The notes below the pieces were generated by a model. That model had not been told where the DNA came from, searched no databases, and saw only the letters and a program-made list of their open reading frames with translations. A DNA stretch of 29,817 bases from CAZYME01 sp964648115 (lineage in GTDB: Bacteria > Pseudomonadota > Gammaproteobacteria > Legionellales > Legionellaceae): NCBI GenBank assembly GCA_964648115.1, contig CAZYME010000029.1, positions 1-29,817 of the forward strand, given 5' to 3'. The translations under genes were made by a program, and so were the position numbers. This document shows, piece after piece, positions 8,333 to 16,985 of this stretch. Every line of letters starts with the position of its first letter. Within the stretch, counting starts at the first letter, position 1.

Positions 8333-10129
8333 TCAAAGATGCCGCATAAATGACGATAAATCAGACTTTTGTTGCATGCGGTACTGGTAAACCGCATAAA
8401 AGGCGACCACATTTTTTAGGTAGTTGCGGGTTTCTTGCCAGGGTAACGTTTCTATCCAAATATCAATCTCTTCAGGTGGATGATTTTTTAACCAATAGGA
8501 AGCCTGACGAGGTCCTGCATTGTATGCGGCGGCTATTAATATCGGATGTTGATGAAAGTGTTTTGCTAATTGTTGCAAGTAGGCAGTACCAATCTGAATG
8601 TTTTTTTGGGAAGAAAACAATTGTTTTTTGTCCGCATAAGCAATTTTTGCCTGTTTGGATATCGCTTTTGCTGTGGCGGGCATGATTTGCATTAACCCAT
8701 GCGCTCCAGCACTCGACACTACATCATCACGAAAACCACTTTCTTGGCGAATAATAGCGTAAATGAACTCTTTGGGGACTTGGTAGTTTTTAGCATTCAT
8801 TTTCACCGTGTTTTGGTAAACCAAGGGGAATCTAAGGGATAACTGGTTATTCAGTTGCTCATTACTGCTGAGGTATACGGATTTTCCATGCCACTGTAAA
8901 TCTGTTGCTAACCAGTTTACGAGAGCACTTTGATCATCCTTAGGCAGTTCGCTCATAAAATCATTGATAAGCTGTGATGCTTGCAACGTTTGCTTAGAGT
9001 GATAAAGAGCATGAATTTGATTCGTAATAGAGCGATAAGGCTGTAAGATTTTTTTGTTGGTTACAACACGTTCATTTTCAAAACTCAGCGCAGTTTTTAA
9101 CCGTAAACTAGCCAGAAAGCCGTAATAATTTCGTGTTTTAGCTAGATTTTGGTATATCACTCTCGCATTTTCTTTTTTGCCTTGCCCTTCCAAGGCGCGC
9201 GCTAACCAATATTGCCAGCAAGGTGTTTCCTTATCTTTTGCCTGATGGATTATATGCTCTACCCGTTTCCATTGTTTAGATTTTAAAGCATAGCGAATTT
9301 CCCAACCTAACAGCGTGTCGTTGTAAAAAGCAGGATCTACTTTAGCAAACCACTCTGTCGCATCTGGTTGGTTGCGCATTGCTTTATATAGAGCCACATG
9401 GGCTAAGAATGATTGCTGTTGCGAGTAACTTAGAATCCGTCTGTTTTTTGCTAATTGCCAATAAGGAAGCGCCTGTTTGAAATCTTTTGTGATCATTTGT
9501 TTAAGGCCAAAAAGATAAAATTCGCTATGCAAAGCACTTGTTCCAATTTGAGCGATACGTTTAGGGTTTTGAGAGATGCTTGTTAATAAGTTGATCTCGC
9601 TGATTCGTGGAGGGGAGTATTGTCTTAAAAGATAAATAGCTAATGATAAATTACGGTTCTCAAGCGCTAAAACCATACGTTGCTGAATGAGTTTCGTGTC
9701 GAAAGCATGATCTTTTAATAGCAATGCAAATAATTTGTCACATGCTTTGGGTTGAGACTCTCCACTGAGCCATAATTTTTTAGCTGCGGGGATGGCTTGC
9801 TGTTGCTGGCCTTGAAGATAAAGTGCCATTTGTGAATAGCATTGTAAGCCTGTATCAGTAGAAGGTTGATAATACCGACTGAAGCTTTTCCAATTTTTAT
9901 CGTATGCTAATTGATAAAGCCATTTCTCGCGTAGTTTTTTGGAAAGAGGTGTTGAGCCATTTATGAAAGACAGAAATATCTGATCGGGTACACGAGGTAG
10001 ATGCTCGCTCCATTGACGATATTGCATGAATTTATGTAGGTAGGCTTGGCCAGAGGTCGCAAATGCTGCAATGTTTAAACATAAGCCTAAAATAATCCAG
10101 GTGATTTTTTTCCATAACGGTTTATTCAT
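8333..10129 (-). CDS. slt: Soluble lytic murein transglycosylase (Slt70-like)
   Basis: Periplasmic enzyme that cleaves the MurNAc-GlcNAc bond of peptidoglycan with 1,6-anhydro product formation. The 598-residue product has a signal peptide (about 1-28), a long alpha-helical, repeat-like U/L region (about 30-440) and a C-terminal SLT catalytic domain from about 450. The catalytic acid is Glu463 (IIRQESGF), with the family motifs GAHGLMQIMPATA and AAYNAGP further on. Length is slightly below E. coli Slt70 (645 aa). Its ATG overlaps the rpe stop by four bases (ATGA), so it is translationally coupled. It is the last gene of the beta-barrel protein-rpe-slt run. Confidence 0.94.
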   Translation of the reverse strand: MNKPLWKKITWIILGLCLNIAAFATSGQAYLHKFMQYRQWSEHLPRVPDQIFLSFINGSTPLSKKLREKWLYQLAYDKNWKSFSRYYQPSTDTGLQCYSQMALYLQGQQQQAIPAAKKLWLSGESQPKACDKLFALLLKDHAFDTKLIQQRMVLALENRNLSLAIYLLRQYSPPRISEINLLTSISQNPKRIAQIGTSALHSEFYLFGLKQMITKDFKQALPYWQLAKNRRILSYSQQQSFLAHVALYKAMRNQPDATEWFAKVDPAFYNDTLLGWEIRYALKSKQWKRVEHIIHQAKDKETPCWQYWLARALEGQGKKENARVIYQNLAKTRNYYGFLASLRLKTALSFENERVVTNKKILQPYRSITNQIHALYHSKQTLQASQLINDFMSELPKDDQSALVNWLATDLQWHGKSVYLSSNEQLNNQLSLRFPLVYQNTVKMNAKNYQVPKEFIYAIIRQESGFRDDVVSSAGAHGLMQIMPATAKAISKQAKIAYADKKQLFSSQKNIQIGTAYLQQLAKHFHQHPILIAAAYNAGPRQASYWLKNHPPEEIDIWIETLPWQETRNYLKNVVAFYAVYQYRMQQKSDLSSFMRHL

Positions 10130-10776
10130 ATTCTAATAGCCGAACGCAGCATGGCTATCGTTTTAGCGTAATCTTTGCTGTTGAATACAGTAGAACCAGC
10201 AACAAACTGGCTCGCGCCTGCTTTAGCCAACATAGCGATATTCTCGATAGTAACGCCTCCATCAACACAAATTGGCAACTTTGGATATTGCTGATGGATG
10301 CGTTCGATTTTTTTGATGACTTCAGGAATAAGCATTTGGCCGCCAAACCCTGGATTCACTGTCATGACGAGTACAAAATCCAATCGATGCATGCACCATT
10401 GGAGGCAATCAAAGGATGAAGCAGGATTTAAAGCAATCCCCGCTTTACAGCCTTGGTCTCGAATCAATTGAAGACTGCGATCTAGGTGCACTGTAGCATC
10501 AGGATGAATGCTAATCCGTGCAGCTCCTGCAGCTGCAAATTGTTCAATTAAGTCATCGACCGGATTGGTCATTAGATGCACATCAATGGGTAATGTATCA
10601 AAGTGCTTGTGTAATGCTTTGCAAATGGGAGGGCCAAAGGTGAGGTTTGGGACATAATGATTATCCATGACATCAAAATGGATCATATCAGCCCCTCCAA
10701 GCATTACCGCATTCACTTCATCCTTAATACACGTTAAATCCGCGGCTAAAAGCGAGGGATAAATTTCATATGTCAT
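10126..10776 (-). CDS. rpe: Ribulose-phosphate 3-epimerase
   Basis: Cytosolic TIM-barrel enzyme interconverting ribulose 5-phosphate and xylulose 5-phosphate in the pentose phosphate pathway. The 216-residue product has the metal/acid-base residues His33 and Asp35 (HFDVMDNHYVPN), His67 (DVHLM) and Asp172 (VDGGV), and the phosphate loop near GSTVF. It overlaps the upstream outer-membrane protein gene and the downstream slt gene by four bases each (ATGA). The whole protein aligns to family length. Housekeeping identity is clear; the pairing with envelope genes has no obvious metabolic logic. Confidence 0.97.
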   Translation of the reverse strand: MTYEIYPSLLAADLTCIKDEVNAVMLGGADMIHFDVMDNHYVPNLTFGPPICKALHKHFDTLPIDVHLMTNPVDDLIEQFAAAGAARISIHPDATVHLDRSLQLIRDQGCKAGIALNPASSFDCLQWCMHRLDFVLVMTVNPGFGGQMLIPEVIKKIERIHQQYPKLPICVDGGVTIENIAMLAKAGASQFVAGSTVFNSKDYAKTIAMLRSAIRI

Positions 10777-11402
10777 TTACTTACACCTGCATGGTCAAAA
10801 CGATAGACCACACCCAAGTTAGCTAAACTCGCTTGGAAGGATTTTCCCAATACATGAACAAGTTTCGTTGCGATGTATCGGTATCCAAAATTGACAGCAT
10901 AATTGGGTGCAAAATTATAAATTAATCCACCAGTGGCTTGGTAAGCAAAGACATTATTGGAGCCTGAATATTCTGTTGCTCCAAAAGGCCCGGCGCTGGT
11001 GAAATTCGCATGAACTCGAGCATAGCCTATACCGACACCTAAAAACGGCTGTACCGTGGGCATGGCTGTATTAAAGTCATAATAAACATTTGCCATAGCG
11101 AGAAACGCGTCACCGTTCCCCCCAGTACCTGTTTGTTGAACATTGTTCAATGTGAATTTTTTCAGATTCGCGCGCAAGTATGTAAGCTCTCCTTCATAGC
11201 GCATCGGCGTTCCTTTAAAACCTATGTTTCCACCCACATCGTAACCGGATTTATAACCTGCATTTGAGCGTCCCGCTGTGTTAATGTTATCTGGGATATA
11301 AGCATACCCACCAAAAAGAGTGGAATACCAACCAGTAACTGGGACTGCCGCATTGGTAACACTGGTAATGAGAAAAAGAGCAGAAAGAAAGGCGATTCTC
11401 AT
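10773..11402 (-). CDS. Outer-membrane beta-barrel protein (OmpW/OmpA-barrel-like)
   Basis: A 209-residue exported protein with a signal peptide (about 1-18, NAA end) and alternating hydrophobic strands ending in the aromatic VVYRFDH, typical of small eight-stranded barrels. The opening (GWYSTLFGGYAYIP) and later strand turns (PFLGVGIGYARV, NFGYRYIAT) match the generic outer-membrane beta-barrel family. ATG 11402 is chosen over an ATG at 11429 because it directly precedes the signal peptide and has AAGGGA about six bases upstream. It is the first gene of a run with rpe and slt. A 76-bp MITE lies 75 bases upstream and may sit in its promoter region. Its function is unknown; pore, adhesin or structural roles are possible. 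Confidence 0.8.
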   Translation of the reverse strand: MRIAFLSALFLITSVTNAAVPVTGWYSTLFGGYAYIPDNINTAGRSNAGYKSGYDVGGNIGFKGTPMRYEGELTYLRANLKKFTLNNVQQTGTGGNGDAFLAMANVYYDFNTAMPTVQPFLGVGIGYARVHANFTSAGPFGATEYSGSNNVFAYQATGGLIYNFAPNYAVNFGYRYIATKLVHVLGKSFQASLANLGVVYRFDHAGVSK

Positions 11403-11477
11403 GAACGTCCCTTTATTATGAAAAGTCACTCCATGTTAGCGATTTGGCTTTATTTTGCAAGTAGGATATGTATTTAC

Positions 11478-11553
11478 CAGCAATTCCCGCCGTAAAACCA
11501 ATGATCAGCCGGATCGCCCTCTACCATCCTCAGTTTTTGGGCGGGAATTGCTG
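11478..11553. mobile_element. 76-bp MITE with 14-bp terminal inverted repeats and 9-bp target duplication
   Basis: Terminal inverted repeats CAGCAATTCCCGCC (11478-11491) and GGCGGGAATTGCTG (11540-11553) are perfect complements. The identical 9-mer TGTATTTAC lies immediately outside both ends (11469-11477 and 11554-11562), the signature of transposition. It encodes nothing and must have been moved by a transposase elsewhere. A 9-bp duplication is compatible with several IS families (for example IS1- or IS4-type), so I do not assign one. It lies between an outer-membrane protein gene's 3' end and the 5' side of the next. Confidence 0.88.
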
Positions 11554-11596
11554 TGTATTTACAATGAGCTCTTCCTTGCGCTGGAGCTTTATTTTC

Positions 11597-12580
11597 TCAA
11601 AAAAGAAGATCGATACCACTAAAAATCGCATACGTAGTTTTTACTTGAGTGCCATAAAGGGTTTGTGAAATGGGGATGGCGACACTAAAGTAACTAGAGA
11701 AGTTAGTCCCTATATTTATTCTAACTCCAGGAAGTATTATAACAGTGTTTCCTCCTGAATCTGGGTCGTTAATACCGCTTATACTGTCTTTGGCTACATA
11801 TTCACCATTTAACTCAAGTACCCCATCGATACTGTATTTTGCTCCTTTATCAGAGTAATGTTTTAATAATGTATAAACACCGGCAAAGTTATAGTCAAAG
11901 ACACTACCTAGTGTAGTATCTTGGCTACCGCTAGTTGTCTGAGTGTGGAAAAAATTAGTGCTCAGTGCTAATTTCCCCCAGTTTTTGGAAAAAATAATAC
12001 CGCCAAAGGGTTGTACAGCCCCACTGCCAGGTTGATCAGATGTTGAAAATAATTCGCCAGTGCTCATTTTTGCATTGGTTTTCCCTGTTGGGGTATTCAT
12101 ACCGAATATCGCGGTGGTTGCGATATTGAAATTATTCGTGTCTGCTTTAGCTATGCTCCATAATCCAAAGAGAATGGTGTCAGAAAACCCGGATGCATTC
12201 CCAAAATTAGAAATAACAGGTGATGAGGTTTCATCCCCCATCTGTAAACCTCGAAATTGAAAACCATTTTGGATGGGAAAGTTTATCCCAAAGGTTATAT
12301 TCTCCGTCACTCCGTAGCCTAGCATGAGATAGTTAATCAACAACCCTGTCTGGCTTTCAAAATTGGGTGATTCTAGTAATGTGGAGTCTGATAATGGAGT
12401 AGTATGGTAGAATTCAGTTCTTTGACTAAAAGCCCAATTTTTTTTAGATAAAGTATCGGCGTTGAGTGTTGAAATAGGTGCCCCACTGCCTTCGTCAGTA
12501 TTAATGGTGTTATGGGGTACAGCGAAAGTAATTTTGGTATAAAGGCAACTTATTATTACTAGGTAGAGTGTCTTTTTCAT
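11597..12580 (-). CDS. Outer-membrane protein of the MetA-phenol-degradation/transporter-like beta-barrel type
   Basis: A 327-residue exported protein with a signal peptide (about 1-20, TFA end) and a pattern of amphipathic beta strands ending in a C-terminal Phe (GIDLLF), typical of outer-membrane barrels. The TLSKKNWAFSQRTEFY start and strand pattern (ENITFGINFPIQ, SGFSDTILFGLWSI, NTPTGKT) match the family annotated as 'putative MetA-pathway of phenol degradation'. That name is inherited and need not imply phenol metabolism. The start lies six bases after the nadE stop (GGGTAA, then six bases, then ATG), so it is probably co-transcribed with nadE. Substrate and role are unknown. Confidence 0.75.
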   Translation of the reverse strand: MKKTLYLVIISCLYTKITFAVPHNTINTDEGSGAPISTLNADTLSKKNWAFSQRTEFYHTTPLSDSTLLESPNFESQTGLLINYLMLGYGVTENITFGINFPIQNGFQFRGLQMGDETSSPVISNFGNASGFSDTILFGLWSIAKADTNNFNIATTAIFGMNTPTGKTNAKMSTGELFSTSDQPGSGAVQPFGGIIFSKNWGKLALSTNFFHTQTTSGSQDTTLGSVFDYNFAGVYTLLKHYSDKGAKYSIDGVLELNGEYVAKDSISGINDPDSGGNTVIILPGVRINIGTNFSSYFSVAIPISQTLYGTQVKTTYAIFSGIDLLF

Positions 12581-12586
12581 GCGAAA

Positions 12587-14191
12587 TTACCCATTAAACC
12601 CCGAGGTAATAGGTTGCCGCCAATCTCGCCCAAAGGCTCGTTGGCTAATTTTCACGCCGGGTGGTGCTTGACGGCGTTTATATTCATTGTGTTTTATTAA
12701 TTTTATCACTTTCAAAACATCCTCTGTTTTATAGCCTTTATTGATAATTTTATCTGCACCCAGATTCTCTTCCATATAAGCTGTAATAATGCCATCTAGG
12801 GTAGCATAATCAGGCAGGCTATCCTGATCTGTTTGGTTGCTAGCGAGTTCAGCGGAAGGCGCGCGCGTAAGGACTCGCAAAGGTATGATGGGGGAAAGTG
12901 TATTACGATAATATGCCAGCTCATATACCGTTGTTTTCAAGACATCTTTCAACACAGAAAAACCTCCAGCCATATCGCCGTAAAGTGTGCAATAGCCTAC
13001 TGCAGTTTCACTTTTATTGCTGGTACTAAGCAACATATTTCCAGTTTTATTGGAAAGTGCCATTAATAACATACCACGGATCCGTGCCTGCAAATTCTCT
13101 TCCGTTGTATCCGGAGCCAAGCCTTTGAAAGGGCTGGCCAGTGTGGTTAGCACCGCCTGAAAAGCAGGCTCTATAGGAAGCGTTGTGTGATGGACGCCCA
13201 TGGCATCTGCTTGTTGTTCTGCGTCTTCTGTACTCATGTTTGCGGTATAACGAGAGGGCATTAGTACTGCATGTACACGCGAGGCACCCAACGCATCTAC
13301 TGCGAGGGCTAAAACCAGTGCTGAATCAATGCCGCCTGATAAACCCAGGAGTACGCCTGGAAAATGATTCTTTTCTACATAATCTCTGAGACCACATATT
13401 AATGCTTGGTAAATTAATGCCTCTTTAGTCAGTAAAGGGGCAATGTTAGCCTGAATCTTACCCCCATTTATTTTTACTGTTTCTAGATGCTCTACAAATG
13501 CGGGTGAGCGGGCACAAATGTTACCTGCATTATCTAGCGCTATAGATTGGCCATCGAATAACAGCTCGTCTTGCCCGCCTATCTGGTTAACGTAGATTAC
13601 AGCTATACCTTGTTTGGCCCATGCTTTGAGGACAGATTCACGCAAAGCGTATTTACTTTCATCAAATGGCGATGCATTGATAGATACTAATATTTCAGCA
13701 CCACCGTTGATAAGTTGATCAACAGGGCCTGGTTGCCATAGATCTTCGCAAATACAAAGGCCTAATTGATAATTTTTGATAGTGAATAGACAGGGAAGGG
13801 CTTTACCGCTGGTAAAATAACGTTGCTCATCAAACACACCGTAGTTAGGTAAATGTTGTTTATAATAAAGCGCGATACGTTCGCCATTAAACAGGATGCT
13901 AGCAGCGTTGTAGCATTGGCCTTTCTCAAGCGTTGGATGCCCAACAATAACATGGCAATTACGCGTATTATCCTGAATTTCTTTCAACGCTTTATCGATT
14001 TGAAAAAAAAATTCCTCACGAAAAAGAAGATCTTCAGGAGGATACCCGCTCAGTGCTAATTCAGGGAAAACAATAAGGTCATGGTTGCCATCATGTTTTT
14101 GAATAATATCAATTATTTTTGCAGTATTATCAGTAATAGCACCCACAGTAGGATTGATTTGAGCCATGAGTATGGATAGCGTTTGCGGCAT
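12587..14191 (-). CDS. nadE: Glutamine-dependent NAD+ synthetase
   Basis: Final step of NAD biosynthesis: ATP-dependent amidation of nicotinic acid adenine dinucleotide with glutamine as nitrogen donor. The 534-residue product fuses an N-terminal nitrilase-type glutaminase (triad Glu44 in FPELALSGYP, Lys111, Cys148 in CICEDLW) to a C-terminal synthetase. The PP-loop LSGGIDS lies at about 284-290. The length is typical of the two-domain bacterial form. The start ATG at 14191 has no good Shine-Dalgarno, but the nitrilase domain begins properly at residue 4. It is divergent from the SNF2 helicase gene across 113 bases and is followed closely by an outer-membrane protein gene. Confidence 0.96.
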   Translation of the reverse strand: MPQTLSILMAQINPTVGAITDNTAKIIDIIQKHDGNHDLIVFPELALSGYPPEDLLFREEFFFQIDKALKEIQDNTRNCHVIVGHPTLEKGQCYNAASILFNGERIALYYKQHLPNYGVFDEQRYFTSGKALPCLFTIKNYQLGLCICEDLWQPGPVDQLINGGAEILVSINASPFDESKYALRESVLKAWAKQGIAVIYVNQIGGQDELLFDGQSIALDNAGNICARSPAFVEHLETVKINGGKIQANIAPLLTKEALIYQALICGLRDYVEKNHFPGVLLGLSGGIDSALVLALAVDALGASRVHAVLMPSRYTANMSTEDAEQQADAMGVHHTTLPIEPAFQAVLTTLASPFKGLAPDTTEENLQARIRGMLLMALSNKTGNMLLSTSNKSETAVGYCTLYGDMAGGFSVLKDVLKTTVYELAYYRNTLSPIIPLRVLTRAPSAELASNQTDQDSLPDYATLDGIITAYMEENLGADKIINKGYKTEDVLKVIKLIKHNEYKRRQAPPGVKISQRAFGRDWRQPITSGFNG

Positions 14192-14304
14192 TTTGAAGTC
14201 GATTTAACGAACAATGATGAATGTATTTTATATTAATTTAAGCATCAATCGCTATTTTTAGTTAAAATGGTTGTTTGGTTTAGAAAAATAACTATTTTGG
14301 TTGA

Positions 14305-16509
14305 ATGTTTATGTTGAAATCTGCGCTCCTAAAAATGGTAGATGTATTTCCCCCTGCCGTATTAACGCGTGGACAAGATTATCAGCAGAAGGGGCATGTT
14401 CTTAGTGTGCGCCTAAGCGATGGTCTTCTTAAAGCGCGGGTTAAAGGTAGCTCAAGTCAAATTTATGATGTACACATGGATTTGAAAATGTGGCCCACAA
14501 GCCCATCTCGATGCACGTGCCAGTACCGACTTAGCTGTAAACATGCTGTCGCCTGTTTATATGAATTACAAGCTAAAGAGCATCGTGGTCCGACAGCCAC
14601 ACTAGCCGATTCTGAAAAAAATGATTGGCGCACTAGGCATACTCCTGAAGAAATTATTGATGCGGATGATGCTGAATGGTATTCCGAGCTTGATGAGAAT
14701 GGCCAAGATTTTTTTGCATATCAACTTGGCATACTTGTTAATAATAAACCCGTGAGCATTGTACCTTTAGTAGTCGATTTAATTAACCGTATGGACTATG
14801 AAACACTGGAGTATCTACCCGATAACAGACTAGTAAAATTACCGGTGGGTGAGGGTAAAGTTTTACAAATTACATTAGGACGTATTAAACCGCTACTGCG
14901 TTTGTTGTTGCAATATGGAAGGCAAGTCACTAAAGCCAACGCCGATATTCCGATTAACCGTTATCAGTTGTTATTAATGCAGGAAATTGAGCAGGCGATG
15001 ACTGCAACCGCAGCACGGTGGAATGGTACAACAGGGCTACAAGCTCAATTACAGCAGTTAACAACGTTTACGACGCTGCCAGTTGTTGAAGTGCCTAAGG
15101 GTTTACAAACTGAGTTACGTGATTATCAGCAGCAAGGTTTAAATTGGTTGCAATGTTTGCGAAAAAACCAATTTGGTGGCGTCCTGGCCGATGATATGGG
15201 CTTAGGTAAAACAGTACAAACGTTGGCGCATCTGCAATCCGAAAAAGAGCAGGGCCGTATTACTAAGGCAAGCTTAATTATTGCTCCGACTAGCTTAGTT
15301 TGGAATTGGTATGATGAAGCAAAGCGGTTTACCCCCGAATTAAGAGTGTTAGTTTTTCACGGTTCAGATCGTCACAGCGATAATTTTGATGATTATGATT
15401 TGGTTATTTCTACCTATGGCTTAATACAACGGGATAAATTACGGTTTTTAGATTATCACTTTTACTATTTAATTCTGGATGAAGCCCAATCGATAAAAAA
15501 TGCGCGGACTAAAACCACGCAAATTGTGCAACAGCTTCGTGGTACACATCGGTTATGTCTGACCGGTACACCCCTTGAGAATCACTTGGGTGAGCTGTGG
15601 TCATTATTCCACTTTTTAATGCCAGGGTTATTAGGCGACACCAAGCAATTTCGTCAATATTTTAGAGTTCCAATTGAGAAAAACGCAGATCTTGAAAAAC
15701 GCCAGTTGTTGGTGCGAAGAGTTAGTCCTTTTATGTTAAGGAGAACCAAGAATCAAGTAGCACGAGAATTGCCCGATAAAACGGAAATGACACGCATGCT
15801 TGAACTCACAGGTACGCAGCGAGATTTATATGAAGCTATTCGCATGAGTATGGAGAAAAAAGTGCGTGAGGCAATCGCTAGTCAAGGGTTTGGGAAGAGT
15901 CATATCGTTTTGCTAGATGCGCTGCTAAAGCTAAGACAAGTATGTTGTGATCCACGATTATTATCTTTGCCAGAAGCGTCTATGGCGCATGGGACATCAG
16001 TAAAACTGAACAGTTTAATGGAGTTATTAGATAACTTAATGGAAGAGGGCAGGCATGTTTTAGTTTTTTCACAATTTACCTCCATGCTCAAATTAATCGA
16101 AGCTGAATTGATTGCACGTCAGTACCCATATTTGCAATTAACCGGCCAAACTAAAAATAGGCAAGCGGTTGTGCGTGATTTCCAAGCAGGCAAAGCGCCT
16201 ATCTTTTTAATTAGCTTAAAAGCCGGCGGAACGGGGTTGAACCTAACCCGCGCCGACACGGTGATTCATTATGATCCCTGGTGGAATCCTGCGGTAGAAG
16301 ATCAGGCGACAGATCGAAGCCATCGTATTGGTCAGGAGAACCCTGTTTTTGTTTACAAATTAATTAGCGCTGGCACCGTTGAGGAGGCGATTTTGGGCAT
16401 GCAAGCAAAAAAACGCCAATTGTTTGAGGGGATCTTGTCGAGCAATATTACCGAAAATATGGCATTGACCGATGCAGATATTGCCGAGTTTTTTGCCCCA
16501 CTGACGTAA
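14305..16509 (+). CDS. SWIM-domain SNF2-family DNA-dependent ATPase/helicase
   Basis: A 734-residue cytosolic protein. An N-terminal SWIM zinc-binding motif (Cys70-x-Cys72 ... Cys78-x-His80) precedes a SNF2 ATPase. Walker A is MGLGKT at about 298-303, Walker B is DEAQ at 392-395 with the SNF2-typical SIKNA following, and motif III is LTGTPLEN. The helicase C half has GGTGLNLT and the motif VI region (DRSHRIGQ). This fits bacterial 'SNF2/RAD54' ATPases that translocate on dsDNA or remodel protein-DNA complexes; the exact role is not known. It is shorter than most SWIM-SNF2 proteins, which often exceed 900 residues. An alternative ATG two codons in (14311) is possible, and neither start has a clear Shine-Dalgarno. 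The glutaredoxin gene follows 24 bases later. Confidence 0.9.
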   Translation: MFMLKSALLKMVDVFPPAVLTRGQDYQQKGHVLSVRLSDGLLKARVKGSSSQIYDVHMDLKMWPTSPSRCTCQYRLSCKHAVACLYELQAKEHRGPTATLADSEKNDWRTRHTPEEIIDADDAEWYSELDENGQDFFAYQLGILVNNKPVSIVPLVVDLINRMDYETLEYLPDNRLVKLPVGEGKVLQITLGRIKPLLRLLLQYGRQVTKANADIPINRYQLLLMQEIEQAMTATAARWNGTTGLQAQLQQLTTFTTLPVVEVPKGLQTELRDYQQQGLNWLQCLRKNQFGGVLADDMGLGKTVQTLAHLQSEKEQGRITKASLIIAPTSLVWNWYDEAKRFTPELRVLVFHGSDRHSDNFDDYDLVISTYGLIQRDKLRFLDYHFYYLILDEAQSIKNARTKTTQIVQQLRGTHRLCLTGTPLENHLGELWSLFHFLMPGLLGDTKQFRQYFRVPIEKNADLEKRQLLVRRVSPFMLRRTKNQVARELPDKTEMTRMLELTGTQRDLYEAIRMSMEKKVREAIASQGFGKSHIVLLDALLKLRQVCCDPRLLSLPEASMAHGTSVKLNSLMELLDNLMEEGRHVLVFSQFTSMLKLIEAELIARQYPYLQLTGQTKNRQAVVRDFQAGKAPIFLISLKAGGTGLNLTRADTVIHYDPWWNPAVEDQATDRSHRIGQENPVFVYKLISAGTVEEAILGMQAKKRQLFEGILSSNITENMALTDADIAEFFAPLT

Positions 16510-16533
16510 CTATTTGAAATATTGGAGATAATT

Positions 16534-16764
16534 ATGCAAAATACCTTGATCTATACAACAGCCACCTGTCCTTACTGTGTTCAAGCCAAGCGGCTTTTGC
16601 AAGAACGAGGTTACACATATACAGAAATCCGTGTCGACTTAGATGATGCAGAGCGTGAGAAAATGATAGCCCGTTCCGGACGGCGTACCGTCCCCCAAAT
16701 TTTTATTGACGACCAGCATATTGGTGGTTTTGATGATTTGTATGCGTATTTTAAAAATAAATAA
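16534..16764 (+). CDS. grxC: Glutaredoxin 3 (GrxC)
   Basis: A 76-residue dithiol glutaredoxin that reduces disulfides with glutathione. The active site CPYC is at Cys12-Cys15, the cis-proline is in RRTVPQIF, and the glutathione-contact motif GGFDD lies near the C-terminus. ATG 16534 is chosen over a TTG at 16522: GGAG stands eight bases before the ATG, and the protein then begins as other Grx3 proteins do. It lies 24 bases after the SNF2 gene and is probably co-transcribed. The stop codon lies inside the first copy of a 16-bp direct repeat (16745-16786). Confidence 0.93.
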   Translation: MQNTLIYTTATCPYCVQAKRLLQERGYTYTEIRVDLDDAEREKMIARSGRRTVPQIFIDDQHIGGFDDLYAYFKNK

Positions 16765-16786
16765 AAAAAACGTATTTTAAAAATAA
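16745..16786. repeat. 16-bp direct repeat spanning the grxC stop codon
   Basis: CGTATTTTAAAAATAA occurs at 16745-16760 and again at 16771-16786, ten bases after the first copy ends. The first copy encodes the last residues of GrxC and contains part of the stop region. This looks like a local slippage-type duplication in AT-rich DNA. Confidence 0.6.
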
Positions 16787-16810
16787 CGTGGATTGGGACC
16801 CGTTCCTCCC

Positions 16811-16945
16811 CACTGCCATTAAGTTAAGAGATTTTGTCATTCCCGCGAAGGCGGGAATCCATCCCTGACTCTGGCTAGGAGCCATGGGAGAAATGGATCC
16901 CCGCCTTCGCGGGGACGACAATCTTTCGTTAACTTAATGGCAGTG
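16811..16945. repeat. 135-bp composite palindrome with 17-bp perfect inverted ends
   Basis: CACTGCCATTAAGTTAA (16811-16827) is exactly complementary to 16929-16945. Inside lie two hairpins, ATTCCCGC-GAAG-GCGGGAAT at about 16839-16858 and TCCCCGC-CTTC-GCGGGGA at 16898-16915, which are themselves inverted with respect to one another. Nearly the whole element can fold as one long stem. It fills the 221-base gap between the convergent grxC and coaE genes. I see no convincing target duplication. Confidence 0.82.
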
Positions 16946-16985
16946 TTGCTCTCCTCATCACGAACGGGGAAGAAGATAATACGGG

